From: Pyrinomonadaceae bacterium
Lineage (GTDB): Bacteria > Acidobacteriota > Blastocatellia > Pyrinomonadales > Pyrinomonadaceae
Reading direction: 5' to 3'
Assembly (NCBI GenBank): GCA_019694355.1
Contig: JAIBCB010000002.1
Location: forward strand, 496,001-560,000
Length of the DNA stretch: 64,000 nt
The position numbers and the translations under genes were made by a program. The notes under the pieces are model-generated. The model searched no databases. It saw only the letters and a program-made list of their open reading frames with translations, and was not told the origin of the DNA. Shown piece after piece: positions 45,672-54,880 of the stretch (position 1 is its first letter; every line of letters begins with the position of its first letter).

Positions 45672-46322
45672 CTATTTCGTGGATCCCATCGAGTAAAGGA
45701 TCGCCGTGAAATCGTCAGTGTGCTTCGCAAAATTCGAAGCCTTCGTCGATGTCATTACGTTGAGCATCTGCGTCTGGCCGATGTAGCTTCTATAGCCGAT
45801 CCATTGATGCCGGCGAACGTCATCCTTGCCTTCGGGCGGTGCCTCGACAAATTCGACGCCGGGAATGCCGTCGATCTCAACCATTTTCACCGACTCATAT
45901 TTTCCGTTCTTTAGCTGCTGCATCGCCTGATCGTAGTAGGCCTTCAGGCTTACGTCGGTCGGGAAATCGGCACCGAGCACGGAGATATTGACGAGCAGAA
46001 ATGCGTTGTCGGGCGACTGATAATTGAACGTCTCTTTGCCCACGTCCATCTTTTTCCAACCCGCTGGAAGTTTCCAAGACAAACCCTGGTCGTCCCATTT
46101 CGTTTCGGTGGCGCCGTCGATGATCGCCTGTTGTGCGGCGTTCGGTGCGGCCTTTTCGGCTGCGGGTGCGGCAGACGAACTGCTGCCGGAGTTAGACGCG
46201 GGCTTTGCGGCGGTCGAATTTGAGTTAGATTCCGGCGAGCCGGAAACGCCTTTCAATCTGTCCTGCAGGCCGCAGAACGTCATCGCAAAGGACAAGATGC
46301 CAAGTGCAAGCAATGATCTCAT
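45672..46322 (-). CDS. Small secreted protein, PsbP/Mog1-like
   Basis: The 216-residue product has a hydrophobic start with a Cys near residue 17 (MTFCG), which may be lipidated, a Ser/Ala/Asn-rich stretch (to ~65), and a domain with the LSWKLPAGWKKMDVGKETFNYQS, NAFLLVNISV and EIDGIPGVEFV pattern of small PsbP/Mog1-like folds, similar to the gene at 11717. Role unknown. It lies on the minus strand between tdk and uvrC. Confidence 0.6.
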   Translation of the reverse strand: MRSLLALGILSFAMTFCGLQDRLKGVSGSPESNSNSTAAKPASNSGSSSSAAPAAEKAAPNAAQQAIIDGATETKWDDQGLSWKLPAGWKKMDVGKETFNYQSPDNAFLLVNISVLGADFPTDVSLKAYYDQAMQQLKNGKYESVKMVEIDGIPGVEFVEAPPEGKDDVRRHQWIGYRSYIGQTQMLNVMTSTKASNFAKHTDDFTAILYSMGSTK

Positions 46323-46397
46323 TAAAATATTCTCCTTTTGGTGTGAGTTGCCTCATTGTTACCGCAAATCGAGAGAATTGCAATGCGGGCGACGAGC

Positions 46398-48245
46398 TTA
46401 TTCTGCGGCGGAACGAGCAAGTTTGCGTTGGCTTTCGAAATGGCCGGCGACCTCCGCGGCCACTTTCGGGCCGAGATGTTTGGCGAGTTCCTCGATCGAG
46501 GCTTTTGCGATGCGCTCGATCGAACCGAATTCGCGAAGGAGCTTCATCTTTCGCTTCTCGCCGATGCCGGGAATCTCGGAAAGTTCCGATGTGAAATCGC
46601 GCTTCTCACGGCGTTTGCGGTGAAACTCGATGGCGGTCTTGTGCGTCTCTTCGCGTATCTGGAGGATGAGGCGAAAGGCGAGAGAATTTCGATCGAAAGG
46701 TATCGGCGAATCTTCGCGGCCGTGGATCAGCAGATGCGAGATCTCGTTGTGCCGCTTGGGCGGTTTGACGAGGCCGACGAGCATGATCTGTTCGAGATCG
46801 AGACGGCCCATCGCTTCCGCAGCGGCGGAAAGCTGGCCTTTGCCGCCATCGATAAAGATGAGCTGCGGCAGCGGAGTTTTCTCCTCGACCGATCGCCGGT
46901 AGCGTCTAAGGACCGCTTCATTCATCGAAGCAAAATCGTTCGCACCCTCGACCGTTTTTATGATGAAGCGGCGGTATGAACCGCGTGCGGGCTTGCCGTT
47001 CTCAAAGACGACGATTCCCGCGACATTCTCCGAGCCTGAGATGTTCGAGATGTCGAAAGACTCGATCCGTTCGGGAAAATGCGGGAGTTCGAGTATCTCC
47101 TGCAGCTCTTCGAGCACCTTTGCGGAATCGGGCTTCAGGACGCGGAAACGCTGCTCGAAAGCGATCTTCGCGTTCGTTGTTACGAGATCGACGAGGTGGC
47201 GTTTCGTGCCTTTTTTCGGGTCGTAGATGCGTACGCGGCGACCTCGGCGTTCGGTCAGGGCCTTTTCGAGAACGGCACGATCTTCAAAATCGACGGGCAC
47301 GTGTATCTCGAGCGGAACGTAGTCGGTCGAGTAATATTGCGAGAGAACCTCGCCGAAAAATTCACCCGCATCGAACGTTTCGTCCTCGACAAGATCCTCC
47401 CAGAAGAATTCGCGGCGGCCGACGATCTTGCCTTCGCGCATCGTAAAAAGCTGCAACGCGAGCCGCTGTTTTTCGCGATAGAATCCGAAGATGTCGATAT
47501 CCTTTTCGGCGGTCATCGCCATCTTCTGCGTTTCGCTCAAGGCGATGACGGTGTCGCGGAGGTCGCGATATTTTGCGGCGAGTTCATACTTTCCTTCTTC
47601 GGAAAATTGCCACATTCGCTTCTCAAGATCCTTTGCGAGCTCTTTATTCTTTCCTTCGAGCAGAGTCTTGACGTCGGCGGCCGCTTCCTGATATTCCTCC
47701 TGCGTGCAAAGGCCTTTGACGCACGGGCCGAGACAGCGTTTGAGATGATATTCGAGGCACGGACGCGCGAGTTTGCCGTCGATCTCGATCTCACAGGTAC
47801 GGAGCTGGAACGCACGATTCACGAGATTCAGCGTCCTGCGGGCGAGTGCCGCTGGCAGGAACGGGCCGAAATAAAATGAGCCGTCGCGCACGATCTTCCG
47901 CGTGATGACGACCTTCGGGAAAGGTTCGTTCGTGAGTTTCAGATGCGGATAAGATTTGTCGTCCTTTAGAAGTACGTTGAACCGAGGCTTGAATTTTTTT
48001 ATCAAGTTCGATTCGAGGACGAGCGCTTCGACCTCGTTATCGACGACGATGAATTCGATGTCGGCGATCAGCTTTACGAGCCGGCGCGTTTTCGGGTCGT
48101 GGTTGCGGCTCGAATGAAAATATGAGCGGACGCGATTGCGGAGGTTCTTCGCCTTGCCGACATAGATGATCTTGCCCGCCGCATTCTTATGCAGATAAAT
48201 GCCGGCGTTCGTGGGCAAAGTTTTCAGCTTTTCGGCAATGGTCAC
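46398..48245 (-). CDS. uvrC: Excinuclease ABC subunit C
   Basis: UvrC makes the 3' and 5' incisions in nucleotide excision repair. The 615-residue protein has a GIY-YIG domain (~12-90, AGIYLHKNAAGKIIYVGKAKNLRNRV), a UVR helix-turn (~200-230), a middle RNaseH-like catalytic half (DISNISGSENVAGIVVF ... FIDGGKGQLSAA, with Asp metal ligands) and a C-terminal tandem HhH (SELSEIPGIGEKRKMKLLREFGS). GTG start at 48245. Full length. Divergent to the Sua5 gene. Confidence 0.96.
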   Translation of the reverse strand: MTIAEKLKTLPTNAGIYLHKNAAGKIIYVGKAKNLRNRVRSYFHSSRNHDPKTRRLVKLIADIEFIVVDNEVEALVLESNLIKKFKPRFNVLLKDDKSYPHLKLTNEPFPKVVITRKIVRDGSFYFGPFLPAALARRTLNLVNRAFQLRTCEIEIDGKLARPCLEYHLKRCLGPCVKGLCTQEEYQEAAADVKTLLEGKNKELAKDLEKRMWQFSEEGKYELAAKYRDLRDTVIALSETQKMAMTAEKDIDIFGFYREKQRLALQLFTMREGKIVGRREFFWEDLVEDETFDAGEFFGEVLSQYYSTDYVPLEIHVPVDFEDRAVLEKALTERRGRRVRIYDPKKGTKRHLVDLVTTNAKIAFEQRFRVLKPDSAKVLEELQEILELPHFPERIESFDISNISGSENVAGIVVFENGKPARGSYRRFIIKTVEGANDFASMNEAVLRRYRRSVEEKTPLPQLIFIDGGKGQLSAAAEAMGRLDLEQIMLVGLVKPPKRHNEISHLLIHGREDSPIPFDRNSLAFRLILQIREETHKTAIEFHRKRREKRDFTSELSEIPGIGEKRKMKLLREFGSIERIAKASIEELAKHLGPKVAAEVAGHFESQRKLARSAAE

Positions 48246-48304
48246 AAGTTGAGTTTATCGCATCGCGTAAGGCAAATAAATGAAGGCGTGCGACAGGCTC
48301 GACG

Positions 48305-48334
48305 TTGACTTTCGCGTGTGCGTTAGGCTAAATA
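48305..48334 (+). promoter_or_regulatory. Promoter candidate for the Sua5-type gene
   Basis: TTGACT (48305) is a good -35; TAAATA at 48329 is a weak -10 with 18-base spacing. A start near 48340 would place the ATG at 48349 close to the 5' end and argue against the ATG at 48280. Confidence 0.3.
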
Positions 48335-48348
48335 CAGACTTTCACTCT

Positions 48349-49290
48349 ATGAAGACCTTGCTGACGACCGATCCTGACCAAGCTGCTGAGTTCATTCGCG
48401 GCGGCGGGATCGTTGCGTTCCCGACCGAGACGGTTTACGGGCTCGGTGCGAACGTCTTTGACGAAAGGGCGGTCAGGAAGATCTTCGAGGCGAAAGAGCG
48501 TCCCGCTGACAATCCGCTGATCGCTCACGTCGGTGATCGCAGCCAGATCGCGGAACTGAGCCGAGAGATCAACGATGCCGCACATAGGCTGATCGACGCC
48601 TTTTTCCCAGGGCCGCTGACGGTCGTTGTGAAGAGATCGGCGAGGGTTCCGCTGATCGCGACCGCGGGGCTTGAGACGATCGGCATCCGAATGCCGCGGC
48701 ACGAACTCGCAAGAAGATTTCTTGCTGCGTGCGGAACGCCTGTCGTTGCGCCTTCTGCGAATATTTCGGGGCGTCCGAGCCCGACAACATGGCAGGCGGT
48801 GTATGAAGATCTTGACGGACGCGTCGATTGCATTTTACAGGGCGAGGCGACGGAGATCGGGCTTGAATCGACGGTCGTTGACTGTACGAACGAAGTGCCG
48901 TTGGTGCTGCGTCCGGGTGCGGTCGGCATCGAAGAAATTCGCCGCATCGTCCCGAACGCGGCGGTGTTTGCGGGCAATGCCGAGCAAGCTGCGGTAAGTC
49001 CCGGAATGCGGCACAAGCATTATTCGCCGAGGGCGAAGGTCGTGATCGTTCGTAATGCAAGCGAAGCGGTCGGGCATGGCCGCTCTGCGTTCATCGGCCT
49101 TGAGGCAACGAGCGCACACTTCGACAGGGTCGAAGTGTGCGCGTCACCGAATGCATACGCTCATCGCCTTTTCGCATTCTTTCGCGAATGTGACAGCGAC
49201 AAGATCGACGTTATCTATTGTCAGGAGGTCGAAGAGATGGGAATCGGCCGGGCGTTGATGGATCGGCTGCGTCGTGCGGCAGAAGCATGA
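48349..49290 (+). CDS. L-threonylcarbamoyladenylate synthase (Sua5/YwlC type)
   Basis: The enzyme makes the threonylcarbamoyl-AMP used for t6A37 in tRNAs. The 313-residue protein has the YrdC domain (~8-200): GGIVAFPTETVYGLGANV, KERPADNPLIAHV, PGPLTVVVKRS, GIRMPRH, PVVAPSANISGRPSPT, and the extra C-terminal Sua5 domain (~215-313, MRHKHYSPRAKVVIV). An ATG 69 bases earlier (48280) is in frame, but the conserved start MKTLLTT is preferred. It ends exactly where the convergent glycosyltransferase ends. Confidence 0.92.
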   Translation: MKTLLTTDPDQAAEFIRGGGIVAFPTETVYGLGANVFDERAVRKIFEAKERPADNPLIAHVGDRSQIAELSREINDAAHRLIDAFFPGPLTVVVKRSARVPLIATAGLETIGIRMPRHELARRFLAACGTPVVAPSANISGRPSPTTWQAVYEDLDGRVDCILQGEATEIGLESTVVDCTNEVPLVLRPGAVGIEEIRRIVPNAAVFAGNAEQAAVSPGMRHKHYSPRAKVVIVRNASEAVGHGRSAFIGLEATSAHFDRVEVCASPNAYAHRLFAFFRECDSDKIDVIYCQEVEEMGIGRALMDRLRRAAEA

Positions 49291-50766
49291 TCAAGGCTTT
49301 GCAGAAACGGCAGCGAGCACGTCGTCCGAAGCGTTGTTGATGATCTTCGTGTCGAGTTCGTCAAAGGCTTGAAGCTGTTCGAGATACTCACGCGGCACGA
49401 TCACGAGCACCGGTTTCCCCGCATTATAGACCACGATATATTCCTTCACTTCTGCTGCACCAAGGAACCGTCGCTGTTTGCCGTCGGGCATATGGACGAG
49501 CCTGCCCGCAGCGTAAAATTCGGCATTGTGCGAGGTCGTGTGCAGGCCGAGAACCTTCGCTTTCCCATAACCTCCGGCGTTGGCATCGGCAATGGCCGCC
49601 TTGATCGAATCAGCAGCCGCGAAACCGGGAAGGTAGAACAAGATCAGCAGAACGCTCGCGATCAGCGTCAATGCGGCGACGGAAGGAACCAACTTTCGCA
49701 CCCACGCTGAGGTCTTGCTGCGGACGACAAACAAACTTGCGAGGATCACAGCGGCAGGAACTGCCGGAAGAATGTAGCCGGGAAGTTTCGAGCCCGAAAA
49801 CGAAAAGAAAACGAGCGGCAGAAAGAGCCAAACCGCGGCAAAGACAGCGAGGTCCTTGTGTGTGTCTTCAGATTCCTTTTGGTGAACGAGAAGCCCGCGA
49901 AAGAGCTTCCATAGTTCTGCGATCGCGAGCGGTGCCCATGGCAATGCGAGCACGGGCAGCATCCAAAAGAAGAAAAGAAATGATCCCGGATGCTGATATT
50001 TGTTCGACGTGAAACGCTGGAAATGGTGCTGGATGAAGAACTGGTCGATGAAGTAATATCCGTGCCGCAGGTACATTGGGATATACCAGACACCGGCCGT
50101 CGCAAGAGTTGCGAAGCCGCCCCAGAGAATACTTTCGAATGCGAATCTCGTCGGGCGTTTCCAGAGCACGACGTGATAGAAAAAAATGATACCGACCGGA
50201 AAGATCGCGCCGACGAGGCCTTTCGCAAGCAGCCCAACGCCGAGAAAAAAGTACGCTGCGAGGAGCCATAAACGCGGCCTTTCCGACGTTTGGTGCAGAT
50301 AATATGCAGCTAGGGACGCGGTGATCGGAAGCGTCAGGATGATGTCGAAACTCGCGCCGTGAGCGAACGCGATGATACCGACCGTCGATGCGGCGATGGC
50401 TGCAAAGAGTGAGCCGCGTCGGATCGATCTTCCGAGAAGATAGAGACAAACTATGACGCCGATGCCGAAGAGTGCGGGGCCGAGACGCGCGGAAAATTCG
50501 TTGACGCCGAAAATGTGGTAAGCGATCTTTTCGAGCCAGTAGAGCAGAACGGGTTTCTCGAACCAAAGGCTGCCGCCCAATGTCGGCGTGACCCAATCAC
50601 CGCGGTCGAACATCTCGCGTGCGACCTGTGCGTAACGCGGTTCATCCGGGCCCATCAATGGCAGCGTCAGGCCGACAAAATACGCCGCAACGGCCAAAGC
50701 AGCGAGCGCGATCTTTGCCGTGCTCGAAATAACTTGCGTCGGGACTGTTTTTGTAATTTCCGCCAT
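49291..50766 (-). CDS. ArnT-like membrane glycosyltransferase (GT39/GT83)
   Basis: The 491-residue protein has 10-12 predicted helices and the ArnT/PMT signature in the first periplasmic loop: LMGPDEPRYAQVAREM with the catalytic Asp-Glu pair (~40), followed by GDWVTPTLGGSLWFEKPVLLYW. Such enzymes transfer sugars from a polyprenyl-phosphate donor to lipid A or proteins outside the membrane. The C-terminal soluble region ends with KPVLVIVPREYLEQL. Sugar and acceptor unknown. Its stop abuts the Sua5 stop; divergent to an oxidoreductase gene. Confidence 0.82.
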   Translation of the reverse strand: MAEITKTVPTQVISSTAKIALAALAVAAYFVGLTLPLMGPDEPRYAQVAREMFDRGDWVTPTLGGSLWFEKPVLLYWLEKIAYHIFGVNEFSARLGPALFGIGVIVCLYLLGRSIRRGSLFAAIAASTVGIIAFAHGASFDIILTLPITASLAAYYLHQTSERPRLWLLAAYFFLGVGLLAKGLVGAIFPVGIIFFYHVVLWKRPTRFAFESILWGGFATLATAGVWYIPMYLRHGYYFIDQFFIQHHFQRFTSNKYQHPGSFLFFFWMLPVLALPWAPLAIAELWKLFRGLLVHQKESEDTHKDLAVFAAVWLFLPLVFFSFSGSKLPGYILPAVPAAVILASLFVVRSKTSAWVRKLVPSVAALTLIASVLLILFYLPGFAAADSIKAAIADANAGGYGKAKVLGLHTTSHNAEFYAAGRLVHMPDGKQRRFLGAAEVKEYIVVYNAGKPVLVIVPREYLEQLQAFDELDTKIINNASDDVLAAVSAKP

Positions 50767-50812
50767 TAAAGAACAGAATGTTAAGTATTACTCTAAAAAG
50801 AGCTTACAAGAA

Positions 50813-51790
50813 ATGGCGAGTGATAGAAAAATACGCGTGGCCGCGATCGGCGTAGGAAGCCTCGGGCGTCATCACGCTCGGAATTACGCAGAATTGGCCG
50901 AGGAAGGCCGTGTCGAGTTCGTCGGAGCGTGTGACACGGACGCCGAAACGGCCAAGCGGATCGCCCGCGAGAACGGCGCCGCTCATTTTACAGATTGGCG
51001 TGAATTGCTCGACAAGGTTGACGCCGTCTCGATCGCGACGCCGACCGAAACGCACACCGAGATCGCCTGCGCGTTCCTTGATGTCGGCAAACACGTGCTC
51101 GTCGAAAAGCCGATCGCATCGACCGTTTCGGATGCGGAACGGATGATCGCGGCCTCAAAAAGGTCAGGCGCAAAGCTGATGGTCGGGCAGCTTGAGCGTT
51201 ACAATCCCGCGATGGTCGCCCTGAGGCCGCGAGTTACGACGCCGCTCTATTTTGAGATACACCGCGTGTCGCCGTTCCCGAACCGCTCGCTCGATGTCGA
51301 TGTCGTGCTCGATGTGATGATCCACGATCTCGATGCCGTGCAATGGCTTGTCGGTTCGGATGTTGAGGTTTCGGCCATCCACGCAGTCGGAATTCCCGTG
51401 ATCTCGGACAAGGTCGATGCGGCGAACGCTCGGATCGAGTTTGCGAACGGAACGGTCGCCAACATCACCGCATCGCGCATCGGGACCGAGAAAATAAGAA
51501 AGACGCGATTCTATCAGACAAATTCTTATGTCGTGTTGGATTACGCGACGAAGTTCGCATCGCTCACCTCGCTCAAGCCTGAGGCGACGAGTTTGCTCGA
51601 CGGGATCTCGATCGACAGGCTGGAGATAAACGACGTTGAGCCGCTGCGGGCCGAGATCACGGCGTTTCTCGATGCGATAGAGAAAGATCAAGAGCCCGCG
51701 ATCACGGGCGAAGACGGCCTGCGTGCATTGACACTCGCCGTCGGCGTGCTCGAGAAGATCGAGGCACACAGGTCGCGATTGGATCTTTAG
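50813..51790 (+). CDS. Gfo/Idh/MocA-family oxidoreductase
   Basis: The 325-residue protein has the N-terminal Rossmann fold AAIGVGSLGRHHARNYAEL (~8-26), a DAVSIATPTETHTEIACAFLDVGKHVLVEKPIAST block with the catalytic Lys in EKP, and the C-terminal GFO domain (RVSPFPNRSLDVDVVLDVMIHDLDAVQWL). NAD(P)-dependent oxidation or reduction of a sugar or sugar nucleotide is expected; the HHARNY start is typical of UDP-N-acetylglucosamine 3-dehydrogenase-like members. ATG 50813 is chosen over an upstream TTG overlapping the opposite gene. Confidence 0.82.
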   Translation: MASDRKIRVAAIGVGSLGRHHARNYAELAEEGRVEFVGACDTDAETAKRIARENGAAHFTDWRELLDKVDAVSIATPTETHTEIACAFLDVGKHVLVEKPIASTVSDAERMIAASKRSGAKLMVGQLERYNPAMVALRPRVTTPLYFEIHRVSPFPNRSLDVDVVLDVMIHDLDAVQWLVGSDVEVSAIHAVGIPVISDKVDAANARIEFANGTVANITASRIGTEKIRKTRFYQTNSYVVLDYATKFASLTSLKPEATSLLDGISIDRLEINDVEPLRAEITAFLDAIEKDQEPAITGEDGLRALTLAVGVLEKIEAHRSRLDL

Positions 51791-51796
51791 TCACCA

Positions 51797-51822
51797 TTAA
51801 AAAAGCCCGTCGAAACGGGCTT
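51797..51822 (-). terminator. Rho-independent terminator between convergent genes
   Basis: AAGCCCGT (51803-51810) and ACGGGCTT (51815-51822) form an 8-bp stem with a CGAA loop. Read on the minus strand it runs into a TTTTTT tract, so it ends the unknown gene at 51847; the plus-strand side lacks a T-run. Confidence 0.78.
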
Positions 51823-51846
51823 GAACATAAGTTTGGGCGTCCGGGC

Positions 51847-52281
51847 TTACGAACCCTGTGAGGCTGCACGCTCTGCGAATGACTTAAGCCATTCCTGTGT
51901 TTTCCTGAGGCGTGCGGTGTTCTCGGGCGTGGACATCGTTAACGTCTCGAGATTCTTGAACGCTTCCGGCGAACCCATTTTTTCGCGAAGCTCGGCGAGG
52001 AAAGGTTCGATCTTCGCAAAGATGATGTAGTGCTCACCGTTCGTTTCGCCGAAAAGATCGGCGTCGATCGCGCCGTGATTTACCATCGCGGCGGCCATAT
52101 CCCAATAGGAACCGACCATACGAAGATATGCTCCGACCTCCGGATCCATCATCGTGTTCAGAATATCGTCCGCGCTCTTGGGCGTGAACATAAAGACCCA
52201 ATCGCGAGCTTTGCGCATGGTCGCCTCGCGCCGCAGGTCGTAAAGTTTGAGAATAAGATCAGCTGAATCTGCCTTGCTCAT
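51847..52281 (-). CDS. Unknown helical protein, 144 residues
   Basis: The product is cytoplasmic, with no signal or membrane span, and mainly helical: LILKLYDLRREATMRKARDWVFMF, DDILNTMMDPEVGAYLRMVGSYWDMAAAMVNHGAID, and FLAELREKMG then a C-terminal helix. The pattern of an N-terminal helix pair with REATMRKARDW is shared with a small set of uncharacterised bacterial proteins in my recollection. No catalytic motif. Own terminator on the minus strand. Confidence 0.55.
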   Translation of the reverse strand: MSKADSADLILKLYDLRREATMRKARDWVFMFTPKSADDILNTMMDPEVGAYLRMVGSYWDMAAAMVNHGAIDADLFGETNGEHYIIFAKIEPFLAELREKMGSPEAFKNLETLTMSTPENTARLRKTQEWLKSFAERAASQGS

Positions 52282-52356
52282 AGTGCCAATGGAACCTCCA
52301 AAAAAGTATAGTTAGACTGTATTTTTATCTTGGGCGGGTGTCAAATAGACGAATTT

Positions 52357-53493
52357 ATGACCCATTTTTCTGAGAGATCGATAAACGGTCTGCTTGAGAG
52401 CAGGATCGACGCGGGTGATTTTCCGTCGGCGGTGTATCTCGTCGGGCGGGGTGATGAAGTTGTCTTTTCAGACGCTTTGGGCAATGCCGTAGTCGTGCCT
52501 GAGGTGATCCCGGCCGAGCTCGCCACGATCTACGACCTTGCGAGCCTTACGAAGGTGCTTGTTACGACATTATTGGCGACGATAATGATCGATCGAGGTG
52601 AGCTGGCGATCGAAACCGGATTGAGCGACGTGCTGCCTGAGAGCATCGGTTCACCAAATCACAACACGACGATCCTGGAGCTAGCGACGCACACGAGCGG
52701 TCTGCCCGCGTGGCGGCCGCTTTATCTGCTCGCGGAAGATCGTGCAGATGTGCTGAGCGTAGTCCTGAGCACGCCGGCGACGCCCGTGCGAGATGTCGTT
52801 TACAGCGACCTTAATTTTATTTTGCTTTCGTTCGTGATCGAGAGGCTCACCGGCAAGCGGATCGACGAGGCGGCGGCGGAGTTCATCTTCAAGCCGCTTG
52901 GGCTGAAGGATACGGGTTACCGTCCTTCCGTTGAGTTGCGACAGCGGATCGCAGCGTCTGAGAATGGCAATCGATTTGAGCGGGAGACGTGCGAAAATGA
53001 AGGTTATCTTGCGAGCGACGAAGCCAAACGCCGAGCGGAGCGTTGGCTTAGAAAAGAGCCGATATGGGGCGAAGTTCATGACGGAAATGCGTATTTTATG
53101 GATGGCGTCGTGGGGCACGCCGGGCTTTTTTCGACGGTAAATGAGACATTCGAGATCGCAAAACAGTTCCATTCGGCTACGTCGAGCCTTTTGAAGCCCG
53201 AAACTTGCAGGCTTTTTTCACGGGATTTTACGGCCGGCAAGGCCGAGGATCGCTCGTTCGGATTTCAGCTCACAAGCACGAAAGATTCGACCGCGGGAAC
53301 GTGCTTGTCGCCGCAAAGCTTTGGCCATCTAGGATTTACAGGCACGAGTCTGTGGATAGACCCGATCAGGCAGGCGGCCTTCATTCTGCTGACAAACCGC
53401 ACGCACGATCACGATTTGCCGCTCGTCAACATCAATTCCGTCCGGCGTCGGTTCCACGACCTCGCTTGCAAGGCTCTGGACCGAAATTCTTAG
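52357..53493 (+). CDS. Serine hydrolase of the beta-lactamase family
   Basis: The 378-residue protein has the penicillin-binding fold motifs SLTK (Ser63-Lys66 in YDLASLTKVL), YSD (in VYSDLNFILLS, the YxN-type motif) and a C-terminal SFGHLGFTGTSLWID segment with HxG-like function. It has no signal peptide, so it is probably cytoplasmic or exported by another route. Members act as esterases or D-aminopeptidases rather than true beta-lactamases. An upstream TTG (52330) is in frame but the ATG at 52357 is preferred. Confidence 0.82.
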   Translation: MTHFSERSINGLLESRIDAGDFPSAVYLVGRGDEVVFSDALGNAVVVPEVIPAELATIYDLASLTKVLVTTLLATIMIDRGELAIETGLSDVLPESIGSPNHNTTILELATHTSGLPAWRPLYLLAEDRADVLSVVLSTPATPVRDVVYSDLNFILLSFVIERLTGKRIDEAAAEFIFKPLGLKDTGYRPSVELRQRIAASENGNRFERETCENEGYLASDEAKRRAERWLRKEPIWGEVHDGNAYFMDGVVGHAGLFSTVNETFEIAKQFHSATSSLLKPETCRLFSRDFTAGKAEDRSFGFQLTSTKDSTAGTCLSPQSFGHLGFTGTSLWIDPIRQAAFILLTNRTHDHDLPLVNINSVRRRFHDLACKALDRNS

Positions 53494-53575
53494 CAACTCG
53501 CACGCCCGCGGCCTAATCAAAGAAGCACTCTCCTCTTATCAACGGCTAAAAGTGTCGGAATTTTTGGAGACGTCG

Positions 53576-54880
53576 ATGTCATTTAGAAGAATCTTGTTCC
53601 TCTCGTTCGCGGTCTGTGTCCTTGGGATTGCCGCGTTCGGCCAAAGCAACCGCTCAATGCGTCCGCGCGTAGCTCCGACGCCTATCCCGACGCCAACTCC
53701 GTATCGAAGCGGCCCGCCCGTGCTTGGCGGAGCTCAGAACGCGCCGTCAAATACCGACACCTCTGCCGAAGCTCCGATAGGCGACGAAGATGTCATTCGC
53801 GTCGAAACGAACCTCGTAACGATGCCGGTATCGGTTCTCGATCGCGACGGCAGATTCATTTCTGGGCTCGGGCAGCAGGATTTTCAGATCTTCGAGAACG
53901 GCACGCCGCAAAAGGTCGAGTATTTTCAGTCGGTCGAGCAGCCCTTTACGGTGATCCTGCTTTTGGATGTGAGCCCTTCGACACAGTTCCGTATGGACGA
54001 GATACAGCGTGCGGCGATGACCTTCGTGGATAATCTGCGGCCGGCAGACCGCGTGATGGTGATGTCGTTCGACGAATACATACACGTTCTGAGCCCGATC
54101 ACGAACAACCGATACGAATTGAAGAATGCGATCCAGCAGGCGGAATTCGGCGACGGCACGAGCCTTTATGATGCGGTTGACGACGTGATCCGCCGACGGC
54201 TTTCGGGGATCCAAGGGCGAAAGGCCGTTGTGCTTTTTACTGACGGTGTAGATACAACGTCGCAGCGCGCGACGATCGAGAGCACGACCGCCGCTGCCGA
54301 AGAACTCGACGCTCTTTTCTATCCGATCCGATTCGACACGTCGCGAGACCTTGGCGGCGGAACCAGTTATCCCGCACCTCGCCGTCAGACGCGGCGCGTT
54401 ACGATGGCGGATATTCTCGGGGCGATCATCTCCGGCGGCAATGTGCCGGGAGGCGGAGGCGGTGCTCCGGGCGGCGGTAGCCGTGAAGAATATGAACGCG
54501 GACGGCAGTATCTCCTTGCCCTTGCACAAAAGACGGGCGGCAGGGAATTCGAGGCCGATTCGATCTACAATCTGCAGGCCGCTTTTGCCGGCATCGCAGA
54601 AGAGCTTCGTCGGCAGTACACGCTCGGGTATTATCCGGACAAGGTCGGCACGGTAGGCGAACGCCGGCAGATCAAGATCCGTGTGCATCGCCCGAATGTC
54701 GTCGTCCGTGCGAAGACGAGCTATATCGTCGGCGACAGCAAGCGAACGCTCGCAGGCATTTACAAACCCAACAAGAAGGCCGCCGCATTTTTATCTGCGA
54801 CGGCCTTTCCTTTTGCATTCAACGGCAAGGTCATTTCCTCGGCCGCTGGTCAGTTTCGCGATAAGCTTTTTCAGCCTTGA
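53576..54880 (+). CDS. Secreted VWFA-related protein with intact MIDAS
   Basis: The 434-residue product begins at ATG 53576, with GGAG six bases upstream (53566). A signal peptide (1-22, AFGQ) is followed by a Pro/Thr stretch, a strand block (VETNLVTMPVSVLDRDGRFISGL) and the VWA fold with MIDAS DVSPS (131-135). A Gly-rich loop occupies ~298-310. The usual end (RPNVVVRAKTSYIV) lies near residue 385; after it the frame continues ~45 residues through a terminator-like hairpin at 54776-54807 and overlaps the convergent endonuclease gene by 50 bases. The extension may be non-functional. Confidence 0.78.
   Translation: MSFRRILFLSFAVCVLGIAAFGQSNRSMRPRVAPTPIPTPTPYRSGPPVLGGAQNAPSNTDTSAEAPIGDEDVIRVETNLVTMPVSVLDRDGRFISGLGQQDFQIFENGTPQKVEYFQSVEQPFTVILLLDVSPSTQFRMDEIQRAAMTFVDNLRPADRVMVMSFDEYIHVLSPITNNRYELKNAIQQAEFGDGTSLYDAVDDVIRRRLSGIQGRKAVVLFTDGVDTTSQRATIESTTAAAEELDALFYPIRFDTSRDLGGGTSYPAPRRQTRRVTMADILGAIISGGNVPGGGGGAPGGGSREEYERGRQYLLALAQKTGGREFEADSIYNLQAAFAGIAEELRRQYTLGYYPDKVGTVGERRQIKIRVHRPNVVVRAKTSYIVGDSKRTLAGIYKPNKKAAAFLSATAFPFAFNGKVISSAAGQFRDKLFQP
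54776..54812 (+). terminator. Terminator-like hairpin inside the end of the VWFA gene
   Basis: AAGGCCGCCGCA (54776-54787) pairs with TGCGACGGCCTT (54796-54807), 11 of 12 positions, with an eight-base loop and TCCTTTT after it. It looks like an intrinsic terminator but lies ahead of the stop codon of the VWFA gene. Confidence 0.6.

Noticed and set aside
48280..48348. Upstream ATG of the Sua5-type gene as the real start
   Set aside because: The added 23 residues do not match the family and a -35-like box lies downstream of that ATG.
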